DNA from: Piper betle | Taxonomy: Eukaryota; Streptophyta; Magnoliopsida; Piperales; Piperaceae | Assembly: GCA_033002965.1 (NCBI GenBank) | Contig: JAURVB010006392.1 | Span: 45,401 to 109,400, forward strand | DNA length: 64,000 nucleotides | Direction: 5' to 3' | Shown: positions 1 to 12,669 of the stretch, piece by piece | Position numbering within the stretch: the first letter of the stretch is position 1 | Layout of the letters: each line of letters starts with the position of its first letter | Notes under the pieces: model-generated | Told to the model about the DNA's origin: nothing | The model's database searches: none | What the model saw: the letters and a program-made list of their open reading frames with translations, nothing else | Made by a program: the position numbers and the translations under genes

Positions 1-677
1 AGAGGTCCAAGAGAGAGTTCTAAGGGTTCAATAGCATCATTGGGGTATCAAAAACATACACCAAGCCTCTATATATAACTTTGGAAACTATCTTCCCAAA
101 ATATTAGATGTTATGTTTTGAATCCCCAAAGTTTATTTTTCACAACAGTTAGTTTTGGCCAACTTTTTGAACAATCAGTTATAAAACGACCTGCCGAAGT
201 CCTTGTCAATCATACTATAACACAAATAGTTGTTCTTTCTAGAATTATCCTTTGGTTATCGATGACTCTATTGAACTTTCACTAATGCATCCCCTTAAGT
301 TCTTCCAAACTTTTGCCTCTTGTCGATGTAGATTTCTGTTGACGAAGCTATGCAACAGTCTTTCTTGAGCATACATCATCCCTCTTTTCTAAGTTTCCAA
401 TTAGCTGAAGTCTTCCACGTTAGCCCTAGGATGTCGCTCCCTGAATTTCGGTTGCTAAAGACTCCGCCGAAGTATTTGATAAACTTTTAGTTGCACACAT
501 CAGGGTTAAACTCCTAGTCTTTTGGCTACCAAAGTTCCTAGCAAAATAATGCCAAACTTTAGAGACTTCTACTTCGTCCTTTGAATCTTGATGATCTTGA
601 TCCTAGTAAGTGTTCATGCACTCTTATGAATTACTTAGAGAGTTTGTAGTGTTGTCAGAGAAAAATAAGGTTTAACA
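1..677 (-). repeat. 3' LTR of the copia element (partial)
   Basis: On the minus strand the LTR would start TGTTAAACC at 677, directly after a purine-rich stretch (AAAATGGGGAAAA, 690-678) that fits a polypurine tract. Positions 1-240 match 10892-11130 with scattered changes, as expected of the two LTRs of one element. The other end lies outside the window. Confidence 0.6.
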
Positions 678-1303
678 TTTTCCCCATTTTAATGATGACA
701 ACTTCAATGTGTTGTGTACTCTATTAGTTGTTGGTATCAATCCTTATGAAACACTCCTTGAACTTGTCTTAAAATCTTCAAAGTCCTCAAACTTTATCCC
801 TTTAGTTGCTACATCTTTATTGTTTCATACCCACATGAGGCTAGCCCATGAATAATGCAAGATGTCATACTATGAAATGCTTATGAAATGATGAGTATGC
901 AATGAAACTTATGGTCAACTATAAAAGACAAACTATGTGAGTTAGTCATTCTCATTGATTGAAACAAAATTACATGGTTTGAAGGGTCATGCTCTCGGAT
1001 TGACCAATGCACCATCCAGTGTGGTGATGAACACGCTGTGTTATAAGCTAAGTTGTTCCATCATCCACTCGTCCATATCATTCATCTATAACATTCACAT
1101 ATTTGATTGTCCTTGAGATGACAACTCTCATCCTCCCTCTACATATAGGCACACTCCCCCTAGACACCAGCCCTTACACTTCTTCACTCTTCCACTTTAT
1201 CATCATAGAAACACCATTTTGAGTACAAAGGAAAGTGATACATAGATGTCTAGATCTCATCTTTCAAGGGGTTGGCAACAATACCCAAGTCATGTCTAAG
1301 CTT
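678..1303 (-). other. Non-coding 3' internal region of the copia element
   Basis: This lies between the RNase H relic and the 3' LTR. No open frame of note is present. It has a second purine-rich stretch (minus strand, near 1160-1135) besides the one next to the LTR. No host gene is seen. Confidence 0.5.
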
Positions 1304-2658
1304 TTAATATCTCTCTTCTGCCAATGGTTTGGTAAAGATATCCCCTAGTTTTTGGTTCATAGACACATATTGAATATCTATATCTCCTTCTTGCAAATGC
1401 TCTCTTGATGAAATAATATTTGACTGAATGTGCTTAGTTCTAAAGTGAAGAACAAGATATTTAGTAATACTAATTATACTAGTACTATCACAATAGAGAT
1501 GTGATCCCTTCATTTATAGACCAAACTATCTAAGAGTATATTGTATCCAAAAGATTCAGGAACACCCAAGTCCGACCGAGATATATTCCGCTTTAACTAT
1601 GGAGGAGCAATTGAGCTGTTTTTTGCACATCCAAGACACCATGCATGATCCAAGAAAGAAACAAGCTGCACTAGTACTCTTCCTACTCTTTGATGCAACA
1701 AAGTTCAAGTCGCTATGGGCACAAAGTTCAAAGTGTGACAACTATGGGATACTACCATAGACCAAAGTTTGTGTTATGCTTTGCATACTTGATAATCTTC
1801 TTAACCACCTTCAAGTGCGATTCCTTGGGACTAGCTTGAAATTTAGCACAAAGACAAATACTCAACATGATTTTGAATCTACTAATTGCGAGATAGAACA
1901 AACCTCCAATCATACTCCCATATAGCCTTTGGTCCTCCCATATAGCCTTCTTCATTCTTGTTAAGCTTTCAAGTTTTGCTCATGGGGATCTTGGATTCTT
2001 TAGCATTCTCTAACCCAAACTTCTTGATGAATTCCAATGCATACTTGGATTGACTAATGAATATCCCTTCACTAGATTACTTGATTTGATGTCCAAAAAT
2101 GAAATTCAATTCTCCCATCATACTCATCTAAAACACTTTGCACATAAAAAGAGCAAATTCTTCACAAAGCTCAATATCTTTGGATCCAAAAATGATATCA
2201 TCCTTCTAGATTTGGACCACAAGGATTTTGTCTTTTAATCATTTTGTAAACAAAGTGGTGTCAATTTTTACTCTTAAAAACCCTTGAGAGATAAGGAATT
2301 TGCTAAGCCTTTTTTACCATGCCTTTGGAACTTGTTTGAGTCCATACAATACTTGTTAAGTTTGTTGACCTGGTTATGTTTCTCAAGAATTTCAAAGCTC
2401 ACTTGTTGTTTCACATGGACTTCCTCTTTGAGATATTCATTTAAGAATGTACTCTTCACATCCATTTGATTCAAGGTCAAAATGTGATAGCAAGCAAAGG
2501 CAAGTAACATTCAGATACACTCAAGCATAGCCATAGGAGCAAAGGTTTCTTCATAGGCAATTCCTTCCTATTAGCTATATCTTTGAGCAATCAACCTAAC
2601 TTTGTTCTTGATGTTATCCTCATTCTCGTCCATTTTGTTCTTGAATTTCTATTTAGTT
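1304..2658 (-). pseudogene. Copia reverse transcriptase / RNase H relic
   Basis: Pieces in several minus-strand frames read as copia polyprotein. At 2274-2510 the stretch LNQMDVKSTFLNEYLKEEV matches the first reverse transcriptase block. At 1752-1955 SMIGGLFYLAISRFKIM and SPKESHLKVVKKI match the late reverse transcriptase region. At 1556-1741 comes the linker. At 1304-1513 CDSTSIISITK and LGDIFTKPLAEERY match the RNase H end. Stops and frameshifts separate the pieces, so no active enzyme is encoded. The relic was once continuous with 5581-7118 and is now separated from it by the solo LTR at 2664-5575. Confidence 0.85.
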
Positions 2659-2663
2659 CCAAT

Positions 2664-5575
2664 TGTAAAACCAGTGACTCGAGTCAAAGTTTTACATTAG
2701 CAAACCAGCCAGTTTAACTGTCAGTTTGAGTCAATTCAGTTTCATGAACCGCTTGCTGAGTTGAGGCCAGCCATAAGTTATGAGCGATGAGGGTCAAGTG
2801 TACCTGAATATATAATGATAATATAAAAAATATGGTGAGAAATGAGTTATCAAAATATATGAAAGTATGTAATATAATTTTTTTTATGTATTTGATCATA
2901 GAAATATTTTTAGGCCGAATAGCTCATTAGGACTTGTTATAGAACAGTTTGGGTAGGCTATTAGCTATAGAACATGTCATTATGATGTTATGGTGTGTGT
3001 TACATTTTGTGGGATTTTCCCCTATTTTTTGGATATTTTTAGGATTTATTACGAGTTAGTTATTATTTTTGACTCGAGTTAGAGTCAAGTCAAGTTTTAT
3101 TTACGAGTTTGCCACAAAACTATTTATCTCCCTCTTGACACTTCTCTTCTTCACCCCCAAAACCCTCGTTGGTGCTGCCGCCGATGCCACCCCTCTGCCA
3201 ATCGATACTGACGAGCACTGCCGCGCCATTGCTGTCCCACCCTAAACACCCTCAGCCGTAGTGAGGCCCCCATGATGCCGGATTGCCGCAACCTAGGGTC
3301 GCACTCAAGTCACCGATCCCACCACTGGCGACCATCGCCGCCGCCATCCAGTGGTCACCTCGACATCTTCAACCCTCTTTGACCTTCCCCAACCGGAGTG
3401 GAGCTCAGCGCCGCCCACATTGGCCAGATCTTCACACCCCACCGGCCGCCTTTGTTTTTGCCATTTTCTGGTGAGGCGTTACCTCCGCGGACCACGTCGA
3501 CATTGTAGACACATCGGGCTCACCAAGCCAGTGCCAATGGTACCCCATACCACCACTACTGACAACTTTCACTGGAAAGTTGTCGGAAAACCATCGAAAC
3601 CCACCAGAAAACCACCAAAACCCGCCGAAAAATCGGATTCACTGGATTTTGCCATATCTTTTGTCGAGCTTATCCAATCAAACCCGATCAAACTTTGAAC
3701 GCCATTAAGCGTCGAATTCAAGTTTCGAGACAGGCGACAAAATCCTAGCCGTCACCAATTGCCGACGATGCGAGGTATAATTACCTCTGATTTAATTATT
3801 TAAAATTGATAATTATTAGCACAATGCTAGGATTGATTGTTTGATATAATGAATGCCTAATTGTGAATTAAGTGATGAGTTGCATGATTTGCTTGATAGT
3901 GAATGAATTTTAGTGATCTAGTTAGGTAAATTAAATCTTAGCATGTTAATCGATTACAGCATAACTTTGAAAAATATAACAAAATTGGTATGAATATGAT
4001 GAGTTAGAATTATTTTTACACTGATGATTGTTGACTGTGATGGATGATGATTGTGTTGTGAGTGTGATGTTCATGTTAAGTTGATGCATCATTCAATTAG
4101 CCAGCATTAGCTTCTAGATTTGATGTGTAGGTACGGAGTAGAAGCTCACCACCTGGGTGCGAGGACACGCTTGGAGCTTCTACCAGGTCCATTTAGGACT
4201 CGCTCTCGATTTGTTCTCTCATCCTATCGTGTTTTGTTTAGAACAGGAAAGAGGATGTGTCAAGTGGTAGGTTTACGTATCTCACTCCACATGGATCATT
4301 TAGCCGATCGTATTTTTTAGATTAATAACCCTCGAGGATGAGATCCCTCGAGTATGTTTTTGAAACTTACATCCAGCTCACGATACATATGGGCCTACTT
4401 TACTAAATTCCCTACCTAGGCCTATGTATATGTGGTTTTTGCATTTTCAGTGAGAAGCGAGATGAGGGAAAACAACACTCACGTCTTGAGATAGGGTGCC
4501 TGTTTGTCGAAGAGGGCTCTAGAACTGGTGAGCATCAACTCCATTCCTGAGGGATCCTGATAACTCCACCTTTGAGTTCCTCAAACCCGAAGAAGTGTGG
4601 TGGTTTACGAGCACTGCTATGCGGTGCATTTCTAGACTTGTGACGTAGAAAGGTACTAAAGGCGCATGCCTGAAAATACTTGACCTTTGTACTCAGGGCC
4701 AGGAGTAATACGAAGGATGTAAACGGCTGAGAGGAAAGAAAATGAATTTTCCATGCAAATGGATAGTTTAAATGGCCAAGGAAAGAGAATGTTATGGGAA
4801 AAAATGATATGGAAGGGCGATGCTCCCGCCCGAGGTCGAAAACTCCCATTATTGCCCTTATTAGAGTTCTTGAGGAAGTATATGAGGTTTTTATTCAACA
4901 GGAGGGTTAGCTCTCCTATGTCAGATTGATATTAGTTATTTCTGGATAGGTAAATCTTGTTACTAACGTATTTTTATTATATATGTAGGTGAGAACCACG
5001 AGGAATGAGCACTGGACGATGGAGGAGCAGGACTAAATTGCACACACATGTGCTTGCCAACTATAATTGGTGATGTGTTGAACTGTGTGGATAATGAATT
5101 CGCATGTTATTATGTAAACTATTAACGATATTATGCATGTGAATGAAAATGGAAAGTTGAAAATGAACAGGGTGAGCTACAGAGCGAGGGTAACTAGAAT
5201 GTGAAATCATGTTGTGTTTGGATTGTGCTTTCAATTTTTATCATTATAAATATATAATGTTATTGTTGATAAGGTGACCTCTATTGCACTTTTAGGGGAA
5301 ACTCTGTCCATTTATTTTTCATTTTAAAATAGATATTTCTTTTAAATTTATGTCCCATTGGTTTGTTTGCATTCATGTTTGTTCATCATAGCATGCATGT
5401 AGGACCATGTTAGAACCCAAGCATCTCATCCATGCCTTGCATGCTACATCAACATCTTTAGACGCCGAGGGTAGATCTAGGTCAGCTTAATCGAATCCAG
5501 TAGATTAGCAAACGGTTCAATCGCTGGTAACATTTCCGGGTTGGTTCACGAGTGAATTGAAATGGGGGTGTTACA
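2664..5575 (+). mobile_element. Solo LTR of a Ty3/gypsy chromovirus-like family, TSD CCAAT
   Basis: A 2912-bp block begins TGTAAAACC and ends GGGGTGTTACA. It is flanked by the perfect 5-bp repeat CCAAT (2659-2663 and 5576-5580). Removing it rejoins the copia reverse transcriptase and integrase relics. There is no internal region or second LTR, so it is a solo LTR, the usual product of LTR-LTR recombination. It shares the same inner blocks as the LTRs at 21492-24538 and 59212-61897: a GC-rich core (about 3150-3770), a block near 4130-4200, the motif GAGGATGAGATCCCTCGAG near 4334, and a TTGCACTTTTAGGGGA block near 5286. Short open frames in its GC-rich core look like chance. Confidence 0.92.
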
Positions 5576-5580
5576 CCAAT

Positions 5581-7130
5581 ACTGTGATGATCTTGACGTG
5601 GGTGAACTAGGGTCCATAGTTCATTTCTTTTGAATTGGTTAAGCTCTTCGTGTATAGCCAACATCCAACTCTCTTCTCTTCCAATTCTTCTCTTAGAATT
5701 TTCTTCACTATTATGAATAGGAAGAGCTTTCACATTTACTTCCTCTCTCTTTATCATAATCAATTTCAATCTCTTTAGTGACTTTAACTTCATCAAAGAC
5801 CACGACGAAAGATTCTTCAATACAATGCGCCTCCAAGTTATATATTTTATAGAAAGATCTACCCAAGAAAATGTCACTTTGATTTTTAGATTTAAATTTA
5901 TTTGATCAAATTTATGTAATTGATCTTTAATGTTAATATAACATTTAGAACCAAAAACCTTAAAATGAAAGATTGAAGGGATTTTACCATAATAGAGCCT
6001 ACATGATATTTTACTAAGGAGAGGTCTCGCCAAACATCTATTGCTAATATAACATAAAGTGTTGATTGTCCCAGCCTAAAATTTGTGAGGAAGGCTGGCT
6101 TTAATCATTGAAGAGAGTCCTTGCCATTTCAACTAGCATTCTATTCCTTCTCTCTACAAGTTCATTTTGTTGAGGAGTCCTTCGTGCTGATAGTTGGTGT
6201 TTGATCTTTTTCTTATCATAATATTCCATAAAGATTTCATTTAGGAATGCTCCACCTCTGTCATTTCTAATGTCCATGATGCTCCATCTCAATTGTGATT
6301 ATCATTCTAAATCTCTTGAGAGCTTCAAAGGCTTCACTTATATAAGGAAGAAAACTCATGTATACCTTGAATAATCATCCACAATTACAAAGATATACTT
6401 CTTCCCACTTAGACTCTTAGTTTGCATAGGCCCAACAAAGTCCATGTCCAATAGTTTTGGACATCTTGAAGTGCTCAATTGGTTCTTCACTTTGTGGGAT
6501 ACATGAATTTACTTTCCTCGTAGGCATAGTCTACATGCTGAAGGGTCCTTGGATAAATCCATCTTTAGAAGTCTTCCCACAAGTTGATGTGCTCCAATGT
6601 ACTTTATGCCACAAGTTAGTTTGATCATCAATACCAATAAGCATGTAACTTTGGAATCATCAAGTTCATTAGTAATGATCACATACACATTATTCTTTCC
6701 GCTTTCACAAAATAAGATTTCATTAGCATCACCATTTATAATTAAATAAGTAGATGATTCAAAATTACTTTCATGTTGGCATCACAGAATTAATTTATGC
6801 TCAAAAGATTGTATTTCAATCCATTAACCAAATAAACATTCTTTATAGTAGGAGAAGTCTTACCAACACAACCTTTACTTAAGATTTCCCCTTACTATTA
6901 TCTCCAAAGGTGACTATTCCAACCTTTTAAGCCACAAAACTAGAGAAAATCGAGAGATCCCCAGTCATATGCCTTGAGCAACCACTATCAAAGTACCACA
7001 AGATGTGTTCCCCTGGAGTGTTGAAAGATGTCATTAAGTAAAGTCCCTTTGGTATCCAGTTATATGTGACAAGAAATACTTCCTTCATGACTCTATAATT
7101 TGTAGGCCAAGTTATCACTCATTCCACAAG
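5581..7130 (-). pseudogene. Copia protease / integrase relic
   Basis: At 6927-7118 the piece WYFDSGCSRHMTGD is the plant copia gag-pre-integrase/protease signature. At 6101-6292 MDIRNDRGGAFLNEIF and TPQQNELVERRNRMLVEMAR are the integrase core around its catalytic Asp and Glu. At 5482-6033 a further piece gives the integrase C-terminal part and the linker towards reverse transcriptase; its last 100 bases lie in the inserted LTR. Frameshifts between pieces make it non-functional. Confidence 0.85.
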
Positions 7131-7188
7131 AATAGCATCTTGGTGAAGTGTTAAGTGTTTAAAGTATACAATATTTACACATACTACA

Positions 7189-8054
7189 CAAAAATGTTTA
7201 GTCCCCGTTATGTTCTCATATGATTCTTAATCAAACTATTTAGAGGCAACAAGATGTCAATAAAATCAGAAATTCTTTTTCATCAATCACACCCAAAAGA
7301 AGGATGTGTGTGTGTGTGTGTAAGATAATCCTTTTGCTTATCCTTCGCATTTGCAACAAAAAAATAACACTTGGTCTCATGTTTAAATATGTTCGTCATT
7401 CGCCCTCATCTCCACTAATGTAAGCATTTATTTTTGGTTTTTTTTTGGCTAAAGAAGAAACTACTTCTCATTATGAAAGGGAAAAAATTACTAAAACTAG
7501 AACTACTTCTAAGCCAAGAGTCCCCCCTTGCTTTCAAACAACAAATGACTACCCCCTTATATAAAAGATGAGATACCCAGGAGATACAAGAATTCGAGGA
7601 AGGATTCTACAACTTGATGTAGTCTAATTGATTATGATGTCGATTTAAGTTTCCAACTCTTCGACTTACTTAAATGCAGCCAAAGCTATTTACATCCATC
7701 CTCATCGAGCTTTGTGAACACCATAAATTATAGTCATCAATGAGTGGGGCCCAATGTCATGACCAACAATTCCTAAGCTTCTTTGTTTTCAATTTTTTTC
7801 AAATGCAGCCAAAGCTATGCACATCCATGCTCATCAAGCTTTGCCAACATGATAAATTGTGACCATCAATGAGTGGGGCCCAATGTCATGATCAACAATT
7901 CCTATGCTTCTTTGTTTTCAATTTTTTTCTGCATTAAACTCCCAAATTAAACACATTTAATAAAATATTAATTAACTAAAAAATAAAGTATATTATCACC
8001 TAATTAATAATATTTATCACTGGGATGCATAAAATCACATTGAACAAAGAAGCT
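7189..8054 (+). repeat. Direct repeat, copy 1
   Basis: Near-identical to 8733-9585, including a (TG)n run at about 7305-7321. Inside it a unit of about 130 bp, carrying the word AGTGGGGCCCAATGTCATGA, occurs twice in tandem (near 7670-7800 and 7801-7920). The same unit recurs inverted in 8054-8330. Confidence 0.85.
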
Positions 8055-8732
8055 TAGGAATTATTGGTCATGGCATTGGGCCCTACTCATTGATGGCCAC
8101 AATTTATGGTGTTGACAAAGCTCAATGAGGATGGATGTATTTGGCTACATTTGAAAAAAATTTAAAACAAATAAGCTTAGGAATTATTGGTCATGGCAAC
8201 CCGCTTAGGAATTATTGGTCATGGCAACCCACTTATTAGTAACCACAATTTATGGTGTTGACAAAGCTTGATAAGGATGGATATACATAACTTTGGCTGC
8301 ATTTGAGTAAGTCGAAGAGTTGGAAACTTGAATGGACATCACAATCAATTAGACTACATCGAATCGTGATTATGATGTCCATTCAAGTTTCTAACCCCTC
8401 GACTTACTCAAATGCAGCCAAAGCTATGTACATCCATCATCATCGAACTTTATCAACACAATAATTTGTGGTCATCAATGGGTGGGCCCCAATGCCATGG
8501 CCAACAATTCGTAAGTTTCTTTGTTTTCAATTTTTTTTCAAATGTAATAATAAATTATTAATTAACTAAAAAAATAAAGTAAACTATCACCTAATTAATA
8601 ATATTTATCATCGAAATGTACAAAATCACGTTAAAAATATGGGTAAATATTGTATATTTTAAACTCTTAACACACCCCCAAACTTAAACTTTACGCGTCC
8701 CGAGTAAAATATCATAACAAAAAAATTTTTAC

Positions 8733-9585
8733 TACACAAAAATGTTTAGTCCCCGTTATGTTCTCATATGATTCTTAATCAAACTATTTAGAGGCAACAA
8801 GATGTCAATAAAATCAGAAATTCTTTTTCATCAATTACACCCAAAAGAAGGATCTGTGTGTGTGTGTGTAAGATAATCCTTTTGCTTAACCTTCGCATTT
8901 GCAACAAAAAATAACACTTGGTCTCATGTTTAAATATGTTCGTCATTCGCCCTCATCTCCACTAATGTAAGCATTTATTTTTGGTTTTTTTTGGCTAAAG
9001 AAGAAACTACTTCTCATTATGAAAGGAAAAAAATTACTAAATCTAGAACTACTTCTAAGCCAAGAGTCCCCCCTTGCTTTCAAACAACAAATGACTACCC
9101 CCTTATATAAAAGATGAGATACCCAGGAGATACAAGAATTCGAGGAAGGATTCTACAACTTGATGTAGTCTAATTGATTATGATGTCGATTTAAGTTTCC
9201 AACTCTTCGACTTACTTAAATGCAGCCAAAGCTATTTACATCCATCCTCATCGAGCTTTGTGAACACCATAAATTATAGTCATCAATGAGTGGGGCCCAA
9301 TGTCATGACCAACAATTCCTAAGCTTCTTTGTTTTCAATGTTTTTTCAAATGCAGCCAAAGCTATGCACATCCATGCTCATCAAGCTTTGCCAACATGAT
9401 AAATTGTGACCATCAATGAGTGGGGCCCAATGTCATGATCAACAATTCCTATGCTTCTTTGTTTTCAATTTTTTTCTGCATTAAACTCCCAAATTAAACA
9501 CATTTAATAAAATATTAATTAACTAAAAAATAAAGTATATTATCACCTAATTAATAATATTTATCACTGGGATGTATAAAATCAC
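8733..9585 (+). repeat. Direct repeat, copy 2
   Basis: Matches 7189-8054 almost base for base, with a few substitutions and a shorter (TG)n run (about 8853-8871). It lacks the inverted extension present in copy 1 and runs straight into the right terminal inverted repeat. Confidence 0.85.
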
Positions 9586-9628
9586 ATTAAAAATATGGGT
9601 AAATATTGTATACTTTAAACACTTAACA

Positions 9629-10010
9629 TGAATATCTTAAAAGAGCTTTGAAGTGATCATCCTTCTTTATGACTGGGTAGAGCTTCTTGTTTTCCTAATT
9701 TTGTCTTACCGTGATCATGCTTTCCCTTTGGATAGAGGTCAATTGATTTTTCAATGGTGTCATCTTTTGCTCTAAAGCCTTTCTTTCTCCAAAGTCATCT
9801 TCTTGTATAAGTCCTTGAGCTCCATGTTCCTCTTGGCCATCTTCATGGACTCTTCATGAAGAGCTTCAAAGGCCATTTGGACCTTCTCAAACTCTTCTTT
9901 TAAGAATGAAGGTGACGTGTCCACTTTGATTAATGGGGCTCTTCTACCAATTGAAGGAGCTATTTGGGAGAGAGCTAACTAAGATTACAAATTAAATGGT
10001 TAGATCCCCA
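9629..10010 (-). pseudogene. Copia gag-like relic
   Basis: Read on the minus strand, about 9990-9640 gives an acidic and lysine-rich, coiled-coil-like stretch (for example EALHEESMKMAKRNMELK) ending in stops. It sits upstream of the protease relic, which is the gag position. Gag is poorly conserved, so the call rests mainly on position and composition. Confidence 0.45.
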
Positions 10011-10889
10011 CAAACTTAGATCTTTATAAGATCACAAGAATGAACAGTAAGAGGGTCATGAGTAATGCACAAAATAAGACAAACACAATAAGAAAAAATA
10101 GACAATGATCAAGGCAATAACCGAATATGTATGTGAGGAGATAAACACACAAGTTCAAACTCATAAAGATATTTGCTTCAACAAATTAATCAAATTATAC
10201 AAGTTTCTAATTGACCTTTACATTATTTACTTAGTTATCTAAAGCGATCAAGTTAAATATGAGAGAACTAAGTGAAGTGTGCAATAATGTGAACCAAGTA
10301 AAAATAGCACACAAGAGGGAAGGCAAAGAGAAGAAGTGAAGTGTGCAATAACGTGAACCAAGTAAAAATAGCACACAAAAGGGAAGGGAAGAGAAAAAAC
10401 ACTAGAGAATTTTTCAAGAGGTCTGGAACTCCTATTTGTCACTTTTGCCCACCAAGTCATTTCGTTGGTTAGGCCTTCTTATCTTCACTATGACAACCAA
10501 CTTGTACACATACAAGCAATTACAAGTCATCCTTTACAAGCACTAAGTGCTAAAGAATCTTGCAACTAGCATGTCTTCCTTCTCAAACACACATCAAGTG
10601 GCAACAAATCTTGCAACCAACTCTAAACATCATAGAAGCACCAGCACTTGAAGCTAATATAACCTTTGTCAAGCCCACACCTTGAGTCAAAAGTCTCTTC
10701 CAATTAGCACATTCCTTCCCTATGCTAAATACTCACACACAATTCCAACACCTTGGAAGTTTACAAATTCATTTCAAACATTTAAACTTTACCTCACTAT
10801 AATCCTTTCTTCAGATTTTACACAATCAAAGCACTAGGATTACAAGGAAGAGGGAATGACCAATCCTAAACACAAAGCTTGAGCATCCA
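10011..10889. other. Non-coding 5' leader / LTR-side region of the copia element
   Basis: No gene is seen. It lies between the gag-like relic and the recognisable LTR match. I found no clear primer-binding site, so the inner LTR boundary is not fixed. It contains the 64-bp tandem duplication listed separately. Confidence 0.4.
10270..10397 (+). repeat. Tandem duplication, 64-bp unit, two copies
   Basis: The unit starting AAGTGAAGTGTGCAATAA at 10270 repeats at 10334 with few changes. The small minus-strand open frame across it is a by-product of the repeat. Confidence 0.9.
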
Positions 10890-11160
10890 AGAGGTCCAAG
10901 AGAGCTCTAGAGGATTCAATGTCATCATTGGTGTCTCAAAACACACCCCAAGGCCCTATTTATAGCTTTGGAGATGTCTTCCCAAAATAGTAGTTGTTAG
11001 GTTTGATCCACAAAGTTTGTTTCTTCCAATGGATAGCTTTGACAACTTTTGAACGATCGACTACCGAACAACCTTTCAAAGTCCTTGCAGATTATACCAT
11101 AACAAGCATAGTTTCTCTAGTTGAACAGTTTGGTTATCCGTTAGATGCCGATGAATTGTA
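10890..11160 (-). repeat. 5' LTR-like copy of the copia element (truncated)
   Basis: Aligns with window positions 1-280 in the same direction (AGAGGTCCAAGAGAG at 10892 and at 1). The match fades at about 11150-11170, where unrelated AT-rich repeat sequence begins, so its upstream part appears lost. Confidence 0.7.
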
Positions 11161-12665
11161 TTATTTCCATTCGCTCAAGTGCATGTGTCATACAAGTAAT
11201 AGAGTGGTAAGTAAGATATTGTTCTCACGGAGATTTGATGTTTTAGCCTTTACTATTTATTCTAAGTGATTGAACTATCTATCTAACTATAGCAAGGATT
11301 AAAATAGAAATCACAAATAAAAGATAGCACAAACAATAAAAAATCTAAATTATCCTGATAAGACATTAAGGCAATGACACAAAAACTAGTAACAACAAAT
11401 ATTAATATAGATAATCCGTGAATCAAACAAATAAAGTTCTTTCAATCAGATGATAGACCTAAAATGGTTAACTTCACTTTGTTTACTTTGTAAAGTAAAA
11501 TTGTTAGTTCTATCTAATCGCTTATAATGTGTTAATATCTGGAGAAATAATAGTAATTATAAAGGGGTTTTTGCTACGTATTACAATCAACTGCCTTTGT
11601 CTCATACTACATGTCTGTGCAAGTAAAATAAGATTGGTGCATTACAAATAACTCCCTTCCTTATATGGATATTTATAAAATCAAGTGTATGTCTACCAAT
11701 ACTCAAAGACTATTCCAACCAATGATATAAATGAATTCCCTATGTCTAGACAAATTCAAATTTTTTATCATACAAAAGTTAGCTGTTCATTTGAAACTTT
11801 AAGAACAGAAGTGAAATAATCAACACACAACCACACCCAATGAGATAAATAATAATAATTTACATTACATTTCTACTAAGTTCCATTGTTCATCCTAGAA
11901 CTATACAAAATTACCACACAAAAGACTTAAGAAAAATCATTGAGCTCATCAAGAAAAATAATATAAAAGAGAAGAAATGAGTTGTGCAAATCTGGTTCAT
12001 TGAGGCCTTTGCCCAAATCTTCTCTTCAGCATCATTCTCTTCCTTGCAGCTTGATTGCACGACTTCTTCTCAATCTCTTGAAGCTTCTCCTGCCTACAGA
12101 TCAGAACATTGAAGAACTCAAAACTCTAAGATATGGAAGAAGAAGAAATGAGTAAAGAAGGGAGCTCTTCTCTAAGTGAGTGAATATGTATATTTATAAA
12201 AAAAATTGAAGTAGGTGGCCTCTTGGCAATTTCTTAACAAGTTCTTGGCATCTTCCATGAAACTACCTCACTACAAACGTGCGTGTAGTGTTGTCCAAAC
12301 GATTATTTCACACATGTGAGGAATGATGCTTATTTGTGTGACAAAGTGCTTATCCCCTTGATTAACCCTTGGTATTAGTGGAATTGATAGGATTATCCTT
12401 CAAAATCCATCATTAGTCATGTGCATGTGTAACCATCGAGCTGATATGTTGGATAAAAATTGATTTGGACACTTTCCAAGCAGTTTCCTTGTCAACTAAT
12501 GCACATGAGATGTTCTAATTTGTTCAATTTCATTATGTGAGTATAGTCCTTTCTTGATCAATAAAGTGCCCATCTGATAGCTCAAAATTGTGCGGTTGGA
12601 ATGGTTAGGTAGATTTGTTCACTAGTCCGAAGCATGTGTAGAATTTGTAAAACTATAGGGCTACC
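11161..12665. other. AT-rich repeat-derived region without genes
   Basis: No coding region or domain is recognised. The texture suggests retroelement untranslated sequence, but I could not pair any LTR ends here. The integrase relic that follows on the plus strand suggests it belongs at least partly to the same gypsy element. Confidence 0.35.
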
Positions 12666-12669
12666 AATG

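Larger units (their letters stand above)
7149..9628. mobile_element. Composite repeat element with inverted ends, inserted in the copia element
   Basis: The outer ends are near-perfect inverted repeats of about 30 bp, starting TGTTAAGTGTTTAAAG at 7149 and ending in its complement at 9628. The termini read TG...CA, and the flanks (minus strand) are ATTCA and CTTCA, a possible 5-bp duplication with one mismatch. Inside are two direct copies about 1.54 kb apart (7189-8054 and 8733-9590). Copy 1 also carries about 570 bp of inverted material (8054-8627). No protein is encoded. It could be a rearranged TIR transposon/MITE cluster or an odd non-coding LTR-type element. It lies between the copia gag and protease relics. 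Confidence 0.65.
1..11160 (-). mobile_element. Degenerate Ty1/copia retrotransposon, interrupted twice
   Basis: Minus-strand order from high to low coordinate is LTR-like sequence (about 10890-11150), gag-like relic (9640-9990), protease and integrase relics (7118-5581), reverse transcriptase and RNase H relics (2658-1304), then a second LTR-like copy (677-1). This is the copia order, with integrase before reverse transcriptase. Every domain is broken by stops and frameshifts, so the element is dead. Two later insertions split it: a solo LTR at 2664-5575 and a composite repeat at 7149-9628. The two LTR-like copies are clearly related (compare 1-240 with 10892-11130) but diverged, which suggests an old insertion. 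The left LTR runs off the window. The right LTR is lost after about 11160, so outer limits and target duplication cannot be given. Confidence 0.8.

Noticed and set aside
4535..4898. 104- and 80-residue minus-strand open frames
   Set aside because: Inside the solo LTR at 2664-5575, overlapping each other in different frames, not kept in other LTR copies.
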